Part shown: piece after piece, positions 15,706 to 23,866 of the stretch | Numbering within the stretch: position 1 is the stretch's first letter | Layout of the letters: each line of letters opens with the position of its first letter | Source: Spongiibacteraceae bacterium UBA5047 | Lineage (GTDB): Bacteria > Pseudomonadota > Gammaproteobacteria > Pseudomonadales > Spongiibacteraceae | Length of the DNA stretch: 23,866 nucleotides | Reading direction: 5' to 3' | Assembly (NCBI GenBank): GCA_002415025.1 | Contig: DIBR01000028.1 | Location: forward strand, 23,217 to 47,082 | The notes under the pieces: model-generated | Databases searched by the model: none | Seen by the model: the letters and a program-made list of their open reading frames with translations, nothing else | What the model was told of the DNA's origin: nothing | Position numbers and translations under genes: made by a program

Positions 15706-18395
15706 CAGCGGAGTCTGCTGCCAGCAGTGCGTCGTTCAGTAGCACCCTGATCGGGCGTTTGTTTGAGCATGCAGCCGAGCGGGCAGATCACCCGGCAATA
15801 GCGACAACGGATGTTTCCATCACCTATGCCCGGTTGGCCCGGCTAGTTGTTGCGCAGGCGAGCTTGCTGCAGCAGACGGGCGTAGTTCGCGGTTCGACGG
15901 TTGGCATTCGCTGCGACGATGAAATTTCGCATTTGCTGCTGTGTCTGGCGGCAATTTATTGCGGCGCCACATCCTGCACGATTCCCAGTCACGAATCTGA
16001 CACGCAGCAAAACGCTTTGATAGAGCGCTGCGGTGCTACGCGAGTTTTAGAGCGCCGCGACGTTCCGGATTTTGGGCAGCTTGACGAGCTTTTGCCGAAA
16101 GCGCCCGCGTCAGAAAGCCAGGCGAGTATCCTGTTTTCTACCTCGGGCACTACCGGCGCACCGAAACTGGTGATACACGGTGATGGCGATCTTGTAGCGC
16201 AGGCCCATCGACATATTGGTGATGAGCAGGAGCGCTTTGCCTGTCTCGCTTCCATCGAACACAACTTTGCCAAACGGCACCGACTGTATTGTGTGGCCAT
16301 GGGGGCGACCAATGTATTCCCCGGTACCTTGGGCAACTCGCTGGTCGAGCGGTGTCTGTCGCTGCAGGTAAATGTGCTTCATGTTTCTGCCTTTCAGGCT
16401 CAGGAGCTGCTGGCACTCGATGGCATAGGCAGGCTCTGCGGGTTGCGACTGAAGCTGGGCGGTTCCCATGTCGGGTCGTCGCTGCGCCAGCAACTGCGCG
16501 CGAAAATCACGGCGCAATTACAGGCCGGTTACGGCACCACTGAAACGGGCGCGATCGCATTTACCGATCCTGCTGATGACGATGCCGGTATCAGCGTCGG
16601 CCTCGCCTTGCCCGGTATAGAAATTTGCGCGGTAGACTCCGACCGCAAACCTCTGCCTGCGGATGAGCGCGGTGAACTGGCGGTTCGCTGTGGGGGCATG
16701 TTTCGCGGCTATCTGGACAACCCGGAGCTGACCGCCACGCGACTCGACAATGGTTGGTTCTATACGGGCGACATCGGTTTTCTCGATAGTAAAGGGCGCA
16801 TTCATATCAGTGGCCGGAGTGACGATATGTTTGTGTTCAACAGCATGAACATTTACCCGCAGGATATTGAATCGGTGATTCGCGAACATCCGGGTGTCAG
16901 GGAGGCCGTGGTGCTGCCCAGAGAATCATCTGTGCATGGCAATATTCCTGTCGCGCTCGTTGTGCTCGGCGGCAGTGCCAAGAAGCAGTTGCCGGCGCTG
17001 AAAAAATTCGTCAAGAAACGCGTCGGGGTCAGAGCGCCACGGCAATATATCGTCGTCGATACGATACCCACCAATGCCTCAGGAAAAATTGCTCGTCGCG
17101 AAGCCGTTACCATTCCGGGCAGGAATGATCAGTTGCGGGCAGATCTGATCAGGATAATAGACCCAAAGGTAAAACAGCGGGTAAAGCCGGCGCTGCTTCG
17201 GGGTTTTGTTCAGGGCAAAGCGGATGTCGCCCTGCGCCGCTTTGAGATGGACTCACTGGAGCGACTGGAGCTGCTGCTTACGCTGGAGACAGGTTACAAC
17301 ATCGTTGTACCTCCGGCTATATTTAACAGCTTTCGCTACTTGGGTGATCTGGTAGCCCACATCCTTTCGCCAGAAAGTGGATGTGAGAATGAGGACAACC
17401 AGCAGGCGGAGGCCTTAACTGAACAAGCCGTTGCGACTGATTTCGGAGCGCCGGTCGGAAAAGTGCCCGGTGTAGTGTGTTTGTTCCGGCGTGTATTTCG
17501 GGTCAGCCCTGCAATAGTTCAGTTAAACAAGGCGTTGATGACGCTGGAAAACCGGCTGACACCCCGTGAAGTGATGCAATTAACTGAGTGGCACGCCAGC
17601 GGTCACCTGCTTCCGGAGGGTGCCGAGGAGCGCAGACGCGCGATTGTATCGCGCTGGTTGCGTGGTATGCGGTCACTGTTGGAAAAAAGCAACAAGACTG
17701 CGCCTGAGCCCTTCGTGTCGCGCAGGGTAGTCCCCACGGCACGGCTTTTCACGGGGCCGGGTTCTCCGGAGGACAAAACCCTGATGATTTGCTTTCCTCC
17801 CAGTGGCGGTCGCAACTTGATGATGTCGAATACCGTGTTTTTACAGCATGTGGACGCTTCGCGAGTGGATGTTCTCATGCTGTCTGAAACCCTTAACCGC
17901 AAGTACCGTAACGGTATTCCCTTTATTGGTCGCAATCTCAAGGAGATTGTCCTCTGGCTTGCCGGGCAGCATTGGATCAAAGATTATCGGGATATCGTAA
18001 CTATTGGCTGCAGCGCCGGAGCCCCGCTGGCCCTGACGGTAGCGGGCCAGTTGAACGCGAGTGTCGGTCTTAGTGTTTGCGGGCGCTTTTATCGCAAGCG
18101 CCATCTTTTGGCCAATCTGAGTCGGGCCGTGTCGATTTACCGTGCCCGGCGTAATATGCGCAGTTTGCGCATGATCTACGCCTATGGAGTGGACGATGCC
18201 CGCGACAGAATGTTCGCTGAACTCATGGCGCCTTTTAGCTCTGGTGAAAAGCTGCCGGTGGCATTCAGTGATAGATCTGTAGGCCATGAAATACTTGGGC
18301 AGTTGCTCGATCGGGGTGAACTGCGCGAGTTTCTTGAGCGGACGGTACTTGAGTTTCCAAGTGAAAGCGTTGCCACAATGGCTCCGAGAATATGA
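15702..18395 (+). CDS. Adenylation - carrier protein - alpha/beta hydrolase fusion
   Basis: An 897-residue three-domain protein. Residues about 15-465 form an ANL (acyl/aminoacyl-AMP) adenylation domain with FSTSGTTGAPK at 145-155, AGYGTTETGA near 275-284, WFYTGD ending at Asp357, and catalytic Lys462 in PTNASGKIAR. Residues about 490-570 form a carrier domain with the phosphopantetheine-type site EMDSLERLELLL (Ser518). After a linker, about 690-890 looks like an alpha/beta hydrolase: strand LMICFPPSGG, nucleophile elbow GCSAG (Ser771) and a late His862 (SVGHEI). The architecture suggests activation, loading and thioester release of one unit, like a minimal single-module synthetase without a condensation domain. 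The substrate is unknown. ATGA overlaps with both neighbours show tight coupling. A ligase-carrier fusion of unrelated function is the main alternative. Confidence 0.85.
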   Translation: MTAESAASSASFSSTLIGRLFEHAAERADHPAIATTDVSITYARLARLVVAQASLLQQTGVVRGSTVGIRCDDEISHLLLCLAAIYCGATSCTIPSHESDTQQNALIERCGATRVLERRDVPDFGQLDELLPKAPASESQASILFSTSGTTGAPKLVIHGDGDLVAQAHRHIGDEQERFACLASIEHNFAKRHRLYCVAMGATNVFPGTLGNSLVERCLSLQVNVLHVSAFQAQELLALDGIGRLCGLRLKLGGSHVGSSLRQQLRAKITAQLQAGYGTTETGAIAFTDPADDDAGISVGLALPGIEICAVDSDRKPLPADERGELAVRCGGMFRGYLDNPELTATRLDNGWFYTGDIGFLDSKGRIHISGRSDDMFVFNSMNIYPQDIESVIREHPGVREAVVLPRESSVHGNIPVALVVLGGSAKKQLPALKKFVKKRVGVRAPRQYIVVDTIPTNASGKIARREAVTIPGRNDQLRADLIRIIDPKVKQRVKPALLRGFVQGKADVALRRFEMDSLERLELLLTLETGYNIVVPPAIFNSFRYLGDLVAHILSPESGCENEDNQQAEALTEQAVATDFGAPVGKVPGVVCLFRRVFRVSPAIVQLNKALMTLENRLTPREVMQLTEWHASGHLLPEGAEERRRAIVSRWLRGMRSLLEKSNKTAPEPFVSRRVVPTARLFTGPGSPEDKTLMICFPPSGGRNLMMSNTVFLQHVDASRVDVLMLSETLNRKYRNGIPFIGRNLKEIVLWLAGQHWIKDYRDIVTIGCSAGAPLALTVAGQLNASVGLSVCGRFYRKRHLLANLSRAVSIYRARRNMRSLRMIYAYGVDDARDRMFAELMAPFSSGEKLPVAFSDRSVGHEILGQLLDRGELREFLERTVLEFPSESVATMAPRI

Positions 18396-18859
18396 ATACC
18401 CTCACATTCTTTATTAGTGTCTCATTCGTATTGTTCTGCCTTTACATGGCGAAGCACGCTGTTCTCGGTTACCAGCGAGCGAGAGCAAGTAGCCGTTGGC
18501 CTTCAGTGGAAGGTGTGCTGGTCTCTGTGGAGTTGTGGGGAAACCGAAACATAGACGGCGAAATGGTCGCGGCGAATAATCTGAGGGTCAAATATGATTA
18601 CCAGATCAATGCTGACGGGTATTCGGGAAATACCGTTGCGTACTATGAATTACACTACCCGGAAACTACGGAGTTCGCGGAAGCTCACCCTGAAGGCTCT
18701 CAAGTAAAGGTATTTTATAACCCTCACAATTGTGTCCAGTCGGTGCTTGTTCCGGGCTTGCATCCTGCAAAGCCGTATGGCGGTTTGATTCTGGCGGGTT
18801 TTGGCGTAGTTTTCAGTCTTGGTATCTCAGCCGGAATCTGGCTGGGGTATATCGGCTAG
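18392..18859 (+). CDS. DUF3592 family membrane protein
   Basis: A 155-residue protein with an N-terminal TM helix (about residues 3-25), a central beta-rich domain (SSRWPSVEGVLVSVELWG, VKYDYQINADGYSG, VKVFYNPHNCVQSVL) and a second TM helix near 130-152. This is the DUF3592 pattern, whose central domain is probably extracytoplasmic. Function is unknown. ATG overlaps the stop of the adenylating fusion (ATGA), so it is the fourth cistron of the operon and may serve export, immunity or membrane tethering of the product. That role is inference. It converges on nirD. Confidence 0.82.
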   Translation: MNTLTFFISVSFVLFCLYMAKHAVLGYQRARASSRWPSVEGVLVSVELWGNRNIDGEMVAANNLRVKYDYQINADGYSGNTVAYYELHYPETTEFAEAHPEGSQVKVFYNPHNCVQSVLVPGLHPAKPYGGLILAGFGVVFSLGISAGIWLGYIG

Positions 18860-18958
18860 TCTCTCGAAAGAATCGTCAACAGCAGATTGGTTGTTCCGCA
18901 GAATTTGGTGTTCCGGAATAGAGCCGTTAGCTCCGGTGAGCTTCCGGGGAAGAAAAGG

Positions 18959-18992
18959 TGGCCAGCCACAGCAAACTGCACTGTGACTGGCC
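18959..18992 (-). terminator. Rho-independent terminator of nirBD
   Basis: Read on the minus strand, GGCCAGTCACAG and CTGTGGCTGGCC pair (one mismatch pair) around a short loop, and ACCTTTTCTTCC follows. It lies 22 bp past the nirD stop and faces the end of the biosynthetic operon. The rest of the 155-bp convergent interval shows nothing else. Confidence 0.7.
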
Positions 18993-19014
18993 GGGGGGGA
19001 GCGGGTTCAGAAGG

Positions 19015-19350
19015 TCAGGCGGCGGCCTGGTCGGCCAGGCCGAGCATTACGGTGTCGCCTTCCAGCCTTACGCTGTAGGCATTGATCGATTGGCTTTCGT
19101 CTTCAATGCAGCGGCCGGTTGCGAGCGCAAAATGCTGCTTGTATATGGGCGAGGCAACCACCAGATCGTTATCGATGCTGCCTACAATACCGCGCGATAA
19201 CACATTGGCACCGCTGAACGGATCGTGATTGTCTACCGCAAATACTTCGCCGGCTACGTTAAAAATCGCTACCTGCTTGCCGTTTAACAGCGCAGCCACG
19301 CCGGCGTTGGGTGGAATATCTGCCAATGAACATACGGCCGTCCAACTCAT
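19015..19350 (-). CDS. nirD: Nitrite reductase (NADH) small subunit
   Basis: A 111-residue Rieske-fold subunit of the cytoplasmic assimilatory NADH-nitrite reductase. It contains the hallmark DPFSGANVLSRGIVGS and ends the fold with SPIYKQHFALATGRC. The Cys/His ligands of a true Rieske cluster are absent, as is normal for NirD. I start at ATG 19350 because AAGGAC lies seven bases upstream. An earlier ATG directly after the nirB stop would add 18 unlikely residues. It is cotranscribed with nirB, 54 bp downstream of its stop. Confidence 0.93.
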   Translation of the reverse strand: MSWTAVCSLADIPPNAGVAALLNGKQVAIFNVAGEVFAVDNHDPFSGANVLSRGIVGSIDNDLVVASPIYKQHFALATGRCIEDESQSINAYSVRLEGDTVMLGLADQAAA

Positions 19351-19404
19351 GATGCTGTCCTTTTTGGTGTCTGTTGTCATGGGTTCAGGTTTATGAGGTC
19401 GCAT

Positions 19405-21957
19405 TTACGCGACGGCAATCAGGTCTTCGCCCAATTCCCGTTCGGCGTCGGTTGCGGGGCGTATCTGGCCGCGCTCCTGCACGAAAACCACGTTGTCGTC
19501 GCCCTTGTTGCTGTTTACAAAGCTGCGGAACATTTTTACCTTGTCTTCGTTTTCGATGGTGGTTTTCCATTCGCACTGGTAGGTGCCAATCACGTGGGTC
19601 ATTTCAGCTTCGAGTTCGGCGGCGATGCCCAGTGAGTCGTTGATGATCACGTTTTGCAGGTATTCCAGCCCACCTTCGAGGTTGTCCATCCACACGCTGG
19701 TGCGCTGCAGGCGATCTGCGGTGCGCACGTAGAACATCAGAAAGCGATCGATGTATTTGATCAGTGTTTCGGTGTCGATATCGGAGGCAAACAGGTCGGC
19801 GTGGCGAGGTTTCATGCCACCGTTACCACACACATAGAGGTTCCAGCCCTTTTCAGTGGCGATGATGCCAACGTCTTTGCTCTGCGCTTCTGCGCATTCG
19901 CGGGTGCAGCCCGATACCGCCATTTTGAGTTTGTGCGGCGAGCGCAAACCCTTGTAGCGGTTTTCAATATCAATGGCGGCGCCGACGCTGTCTTGCACTC
20001 CGTAGCGGCACCAGGTAGAGCCAACACAGGATTTAACGGTGCGCAATGATTTGCCGTAGGCGTGGCCGGATTCAAAGCCGGCGTCTACCAGCTCCTTCCA
20101 GATAAGCGGCAGCTGGTCTACCGTTGCGCCAAAGAGGTCAATGCGCTGGCCGCCGGTGATTTTGGTGTAGAGCTTGTATTTTTTACCGACTTCTCCGAGC
20201 ACAATTAATTTGTCGGGTGTGATTTCGCCACCGGCAACACGCGGCACAATGGAGTAGGTGCCGTTCTTTTGCATATTGGCTAGCATGCGGTCGTTGGTGT
20301 CCTGCAGGCCTGCGTGTTCGGGCTGAAGAATGTAGTCGTTCCAGCAGCTCGCGAGTATGGACGCAGCGGTGGGCTTACAAATGTCACAGCCGTGGCCCTT
20401 GCCATGTTTTGCCAGTAATTCGTCAAAGGATTTGATGCCGCCAACGCGCACCAGATGGTAAATTTCCTGACGTGTGTAGGGAAAGTGCTCACACAGGTCG
20501 GTGTTGACTTCCATGCCCAGTTTGGCAAGTTCGGCGTTGAGTACCTGGCCAACCAGTGCGGTACAACCGCCGCAGGTGGTGGCGGCTTTGGTGCAGCTTT
20601 TCAGATCGCCAACCGTTAGTGCACCACCGGCAACAGCGTTGCACAGGTCACCTTTGGATACGTTGTTGCAAGAGCAGATTTGCGCGCTCTCGGGCAGGGC
20701 GTCTACGCCCAAGCCGACGGATGCGCTGCCGTCGAGCGAGGGCAGAATCATGGCTTCCGGGTGTTCGGGAAGTTCAATGCCGTTGAGTGCAAACTGCAGC
20801 AGGTTGCCGTAGTCGTCTGCGTCACCAATGAGCACCGCACCTAATAGTTTGCTGGCGTCTTCATTCACAACCAGCTTTTTGTAGACTTCGGTTTGTTCGT
20901 CGATAAAGGTGTAGCATTTGGCGCCGGGGGTGTTGGCGTGCGCGTCGCCAATGGAGGCGACATCTACGCCCATGAGCTTCAGTTTGGTGCTCATATCGGC
21001 ACCGAGAAACTGCTTGTCTTCAACGCCACCCAAGACATGGTCGGCCGCGACACGCGCCATTTCATTGCCCGGAGCTATCAAGCCAAAGATACGGCCACCC
21101 CACAGGGCACATTCGCCTATGGCGTAAATGGCCGGGTCTGAGGTTTGGCAGTAGTTGTTAACGCTGATACCGCCGCGCTCGCCAATGTCGAGGCCGCTTT
21201 GGCGGGCGAGTTCGTCCTGGGGGCGAATGCCTGCAGAGAACACAATCAGGTCTGTTTCAAGTTCTTCGCCGTCGGCAAAGCACATTTTGTGGGTGTGTTC
21301 ACTGCCGTCGATAATCTGCTGTGTGTTCTTGCCGGTGTGAACCGATACGCCGAGGTCTTCAATTTTCTTGCGCAGTAACTTACCGCCGCCGTCATCAACC
21401 TGCACGGCCATCAGGCGTGGAGCAAATTCAACGACGTGGGTTTTCAGGCCGAGATCGTGCAGGGCTTTTGCTGCTTCCAGCCCCAGCAGGCCGCCGCCAA
21501 CAACCGTGCCAACGCTGCCGCCGAGGCTCGCTGTGGTGATGGCTTCAAGGTCTTCAATGGTGCGATAAACAAAGGTATTGCTGCGGTCGTGACCCGGCAC
21601 CGGCGGTACGAAGGGGAAAGATCCGGTGCCGAGCACGAGTACATCGTACGCGACTTCTATGCCGCAATCTGTTGAAACGGTTTTCTTGTCGCGGTTCACC
21701 GCAGTTATTTTGCGGCCGCTGTACACGCTAATTTGATTGTGGTCGTAGAAGCCCTCGGCGACCATGTTGAGTGGCTCGGCGCTACGCGTTTCAAACCAGG
21801 CTGTCAGGTGTACCCGGTCGTAGGCTGCGCGGGGCTCTTCGCCGAAGACGGTGATATCGAACTGGTCAGCGCGGCCGCTGGCGACCAGCGTTTCAAGAAA
21901 CTGGTGGCCAACCGGGCCGTTGCCTACCAGTACCAGTCGAGTCGTTGCTGAGGTCAT
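19405..21957 (-). CDS. nirB: Nitrite reductase (NADH) large subunit
   Basis: An 850-residue cytoplasmic enzyme reducing nitrite to ammonium with NAD(P)H. Domains in order are an FAD/NAD-binding pyridine nucleotide oxidoreductase (LVLVGNGPVGHQFLE at the N-terminus, VGGGLLGLEAA near 150), a BFD-like [2Fe-2S] domain (CSCNNVSKGDLC ... CGGC), and a sirohaem/[4Fe-4S] nitrite reductase module. The four cluster cysteines are Cys644 and Cys650 (SCVGSTWC) and Cys684 and Cys688 (SGCTREC). Length matches the family (about 850). Start ATG 21957 follows GGAAGGAAGG. It is divergent from the nitrate transporter with a shared sigma-54/NtrC control region, so it belongs to nitrate assimilation rather than respiration. 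The partner nitrate reductase is not in the window. Confidence 0.97.
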   Translation of the reverse strand: MTSATTRLVLVGNGPVGHQFLETLVASGRADQFDITVFGEEPRAAYDRVHLTAWFETRSAEPLNMVAEGFYDHNQISVYSGRKITAVNRDKKTVSTDCGIEVAYDVLVLGTGSFPFVPPVPGHDRSNTFVYRTIEDLEAITTASLGGSVGTVVGGGLLGLEAAKALHDLGLKTHVVEFAPRLMAVQVDDGGGKLLRKKIEDLGVSVHTGKNTQQIIDGSEHTHKMCFADGEELETDLIVFSAGIRPQDELARQSGLDIGERGGISVNNYCQTSDPAIYAIGECALWGGRIFGLIAPGNEMARVAADHVLGGVEDKQFLGADMSTKLKLMGVDVASIGDAHANTPGAKCYTFIDEQTEVYKKLVVNEDASKLLGAVLIGDADDYGNLLQFALNGIELPEHPEAMILPSLDGSASVGLGVDALPESAQICSCNNVSKGDLCNAVAGGALTVGDLKSCTKAATTCGGCTALVGQVLNAELAKLGMEVNTDLCEHFPYTRQEIYHLVRVGGIKSFDELLAKHGKGHGCDICKPTAASILASCWNDYILQPEHAGLQDTNDRMLANMQKNGTYSIVPRVAGGEITPDKLIVLGEVGKKYKLYTKITGGQRIDLFGATVDQLPLIWKELVDAGFESGHAYGKSLRTVKSCVGSTWCRYGVQDSVGAAIDIENRYKGLRSPHKLKMAVSGCTRECAEAQSKDVGIIATEKGWNLYVCGNGGMKPRHADLFASDIDTETLIKYIDRFLMFYVRTADRLQRTSVWMDNLEGGLEYLQNVIINDSLGIAAELEAEMTHVIGTYQCEWKTTIENEDKVKMFRSFVNSNKGDDNVVFVQERGQIRPATDAERELGEDLIAVA

Positions 21958-22048
21958 AGTGCCTTCCTTCCTGAATCTCTTAGTGGCCAATCTCGCTGCA
22001 GGTTTAGCGCTGTGCTTGCGGTTATGGCTGAGTGCTTGGCAGTAGCTA

Positions 22049-22064
22049 AGCAATCCGTGTGCCA
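22049..22064 (-). promoter_or_regulatory. Sigma-54 promoter of nirBD
   Basis: On the minus strand TGGCACACGGATTGCT matches the -24/-12 consensus TGGCACN5TTGCW without mismatch, with 10 bp between the GG and GC dinucleotides. It lies 92 bp upstream of the nirB start. Confidence 0.85.
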
Positions 22065-22125
22065 AAAGCTTGCGCCTTAACTAAGTGACTAATATTAAGG
22101 ATAAAACGCGGGTAAATATTGGTGC

Positions 22126-22140
22126 GCCCCATTTTGGCAA
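22126..22140. promoter_or_regulatory. NtrC-like enhancer site 1
   Basis: Read on the minus strand, TTGCCAAAATGGGGC resembles the NtrC consensus GCACCANNNTGGTGC with a degraded left half. Its centre is about 35 bp from the second site, and it lies about 70 bp beyond the nirB -24 element. Confidence 0.5.
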
Positions 22141-22160
22141 GGCGAACTGAATGTGGCGGG

Positions 22161-22175
22161 GCACCAAAATGGGGC
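22161..22175. promoter_or_regulatory. NtrC-like enhancer site 2
   Basis: GCACCAAAATGGGGC matches GCACCANNNTGGTGC at all but one fixed position. With site 1 it forms an inverted repeat of CCAAAATGGGGCG. Both sites sit between the two divergent sigma-54 promoters at distances usual for NtrC activation. Confidence 0.65.
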
Positions 22176-22227
22176 GAGGGTGCAGGCGCCCGCCACTTGC
22201 TTGTGCGCGGCGGCTTGTGAACAGGGC

Positions 22228-22240
22228 AATCAATTTCTTC
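22228..22240 (+). promoter_or_regulatory. IHF-like site
   Basis: AATCAATTTCTTC matches WATCAANNNNTTR except for the last base. It lies between the NtrC-like sites and the transporter -24/-12 promoter, where IHF bending is commonly used. Confidence 0.4.
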
Positions 22241-22315
22241 GAAATAGCGCTGGCGTATCGCACGGCCCGTGAAAACAAGCGTTTTTTCAATGCCATGCGA
22301 AGTTGCCCGGATGGT

Positions 22316-22331
22316 TGGCACAGCGCTTGCT
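22316..22331 (+). promoter_or_regulatory. Sigma-54 promoter of the nitrate transporter gene
   Basis: TGGCACAGCGCTTGCT is a full match to TGGCACN5TTGCW with correct GG-GC spacing, 45 bp upstream of the transporter ATG. The remaining part of the 418-bp nirB-transporter gap shows no further gene. Confidence 0.87.
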
Positions 22332-22375
22332 CTAGGCATGGCAAAGCTGATTTTTTTATTGTTCTGGAGTGTGTC

Positions 22376-23848
22376 ATGTCTGGCGGTACCTTGAACCTGC
22401 TCAATGTTAAGCAGCCAAACGTTCGGTTGTTGCACCTATCGTGGTTCGCGTTTTTTCTAACTTTCATGGTGTGGTTTAGCCACGCGCCAATGCTGGCTTC
22501 TATCAAGGAAGCGTTTGATCTTACCGGCCAGCAGGTTAAAGCCTTGATGATATTGAATGTGGCGCTGACCATTCCTGCGCGCATTATTGTGGGCATGCTG
22601 GTAGACAGGTTTGGTCCGCGCATTATTTACAGCCTGCTACTGGTTATAGGCGGTGGCCTCTGTGTCGGGTTTGCCTTTGCCGATAGCTACGAGACGATTG
22701 CGCTGATGCGCTTTCTGATGGGTTTTATCGGTGCCGGGTTTGTTATTGGTATTCGTCTGGTCGGGGAATGGTTTCCGGCGCGTCAGGTGGGTTTGGCTGA
22801 AGGCGTGTACGGCGGCTGGGGCAACTTTGGTTCCGCCGCTGCGGCCATGACCTTGCCAACGCTGGCGCTGATGTACGGCGGTGATGACGGTTGGCGCTAT
22901 GCCATTGCAACTACCGGGGTAATGGCTGCACTCTATGGCGTGTTCTTTTATGCCCGTGCGCGCAATACGCCCAAAGGCTCGACCTATTTCAAGCCGAAGA
23001 AAAATGGCGGCCTGGAAGTGACCAGCAAGCGCGATCTCTATTTTTACATTGCCATGTGCCTGCCCATGTATGCGGCGCTGGCTACACTAACCTGGAAACT
23101 GTCGCCCGCTAATCTCGGCCTGTTAACCGACACGGCCAGCCTGGTTACCTATGGCATTCTGGCGCTGGTCTGTGTGGTGCAGATCAGCCAGATCTTGCGT
23201 GTGAACAGTGACCTGCTGAAAGGCCAAGCGGTGCCGGAGTTTCAACGCTACAAGTTCAAACAGGTTGCCATTCTGAATGTAGCCTACTTTGTGACCTTTG
23301 GTTCAGAGCTGGCAGTGGTGTCGATGCTGCCGCTGTTTTTTATGGAAACCTTTGAGCTCAACGCGGTTACCGCCGGTATGCTTGCTGCCGGTTTTGCGTT
23401 TATGAATCTGGTGGCACGGCCGAGCGGCGGTTTTTTCTCGGATAAGTTCGGGCGTCGAAAATCCCTGTCCATTCTTATCGCGGGCCTCGCCGTAGGCTAT
23501 ATGACACTGAGTCAGATCAACCCCGGTTGGCCTATTGCACTGGCGGTTATCGCCACCATGGGCTGCTCTTTCTTTGTACAGGCGGGTGAGGGCGCTGTCT
23601 TTGCTGTTGTGCCTTTGGTGAAACGCAGCATGACCGGGCAAATTGCCGGTATGGCCGGGGCATATGGTAATGTCGGCGCAGTGATCTATCTAACGATACT
23701 GTCGTTTGTTGATGCCTCTACCTTCTTTATGCTGATTGCAGCCTCGGCGGCCTTTGTTTTTATCGCGGTTCAGTTTCTCGAGGAGCCTCAAGGGCACACG
23801 GCAGAAATCAACGATGACGGTACGGTTGAGTTGATTGAAGTTTCCTAG
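22376..23848 (+). CDS. NarK/NasA-type MFS nitrate/nitrite transporter
   Basis: A 490-residue inner-membrane major-facilitator protein with about 12 TM segments. The NNP-family signatures are visible: IPARIIVGMLVDRFGPR in the first half, GFIGAGFVIGIRLVGEWFP near residue 120, and the NNP-type glycine-rich helix GAYGNVGAVIYL near the C-terminus. NLVARPSGGFFSDKFGRRKS is the second-half equivalent of the first signature. Start ATG 22376 has GGAG eight bases upstream; an open frame extends up to 22151 but would swallow the promoter. It is divergent from nirBD under matched sigma-54 promoters, so it likely supplies nitrate or nitrite for assimilation. It could be named nasA or narK; I leave the symbol open. 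Confidence 0.93.
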   Translation: MSGGTLNLLNVKQPNVRLLHLSWFAFFLTFMVWFSHAPMLASIKEAFDLTGQQVKALMILNVALTIPARIIVGMLVDRFGPRIIYSLLLVIGGGLCVGFAFADSYETIALMRFLMGFIGAGFVIGIRLVGEWFPARQVGLAEGVYGGWGNFGSAAAAMTLPTLALMYGGDDGWRYAIATTGVMAALYGVFFYARARNTPKGSTYFKPKKNGGLEVTSKRDLYFYIAMCLPMYAALATLTWKLSPANLGLLTDTASLVTYGILALVCVVQISQILRVNSDLLKGQAVPEFQRYKFKQVAILNVAYFVTFGSELAVVSMLPLFFMETFELNAVTAGMLAAGFAFMNLVARPSGGFFSDKFGRRKSLSILIAGLAVGYMTLSQINPGWPIALAVIATMGCSFFVQAGEGAVFAVVPLVKRSMTGQIAGMAGAYGNVGAVIYLTILSFVDASTFFMLIAASAAFVFIAVQFLEEPQGHTAEINDDGTVELIEVS

Positions 23849-23866
23849 CAGGTTGTTGATTTTCGT

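Noticed and set aside
22151..22375. Upstream in-frame extension of the nitrate transporter
   Set aside because: It would place the sigma-54 promoter, the IHF-like site and one NtrC-like site inside or before coding sequence. The added residues are basic and unlike the family; ATG 22376 has a good RBS.

Overview
The window looks like chromosome from a marine-type gammaproteobacterium. It carries a large TonB-dependent receptor, a secreted DUF3604 protein, a soluble and a membrane pyrophosphatase placed head to head, and an NtrC/sigma-54-type nitrate assimilation locus. I cannot assign a genus from sequence alone. Coding density is high and the core genes are GC-rich. The stretch from about 7.4 to 14.1 kb is visibly more AT-rich, apart from its transposases, and is clearly accessory.

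Layout. (1) 63-4395: a TonB-dependent receptor (-) and a secreted DUF3604 protein (+) are divergent around a perfect 17-bp palindrome. (2) 4428-7413: a palindromic extragenic element, a bidirectional terminator, inorganic pyrophosphatase ppa (-), divergent ion-pumping pyrophosphatase hppA (+), then a rho-independent terminator. (3) 7430-13859: a run of gene cassettes separated by attC-like recombination sites (8088-8165, a site broken by an IS3 element at 11123-12388, 13051-13167, 13788-13859), with no integron integrase in the window. Such an array is called a CALIN. Cargo consists of four unrecognised small proteins and a reverse-oriented ccdAB toxin-antitoxin pair with its own palindromic operator candidate. 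An IS1182-family element abuts the first attC, and an IS3-family element with a textbook A_AAA_AAG frameshift site sits in the second. A decayed IS3 orfA relic marks the right border.

(4) 14126-18859: four genes in one translationally coupled operon (TGATG/ATGA overlaps at each junction). They are a haem-oxygenase-like diiron oxidase (HDO), a SAM methyltransferase, an 897-residue adenylation / carrier protein / alpha-beta hydrolase fusion, and a two-TM DUF3592 protein. This resembles a compact small-molecule pathway: activate and tether an acyl or aminoacyl substrate, oxidise it, methylate it, release it. I do not recognise it as a characterised cluster, and it is the best candidate for an undescribed system here.

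(5) 19015-23848: nirB-nirD (-) and a NarK/NasA-type nitrate/nitrite transporter (+) diverge from a 418-bp control region. That region contains a near-consensus sigma-54 promoter facing each way, two NtrC-like enhancer sites between them and an IHF-like site. This implies nitrogen-limitation control of nitrate/nitrite assimilation.

All calls rest on reading motifs, overlaps and repeats by eye. No database search was run, and family assignments come from recalled signatures.
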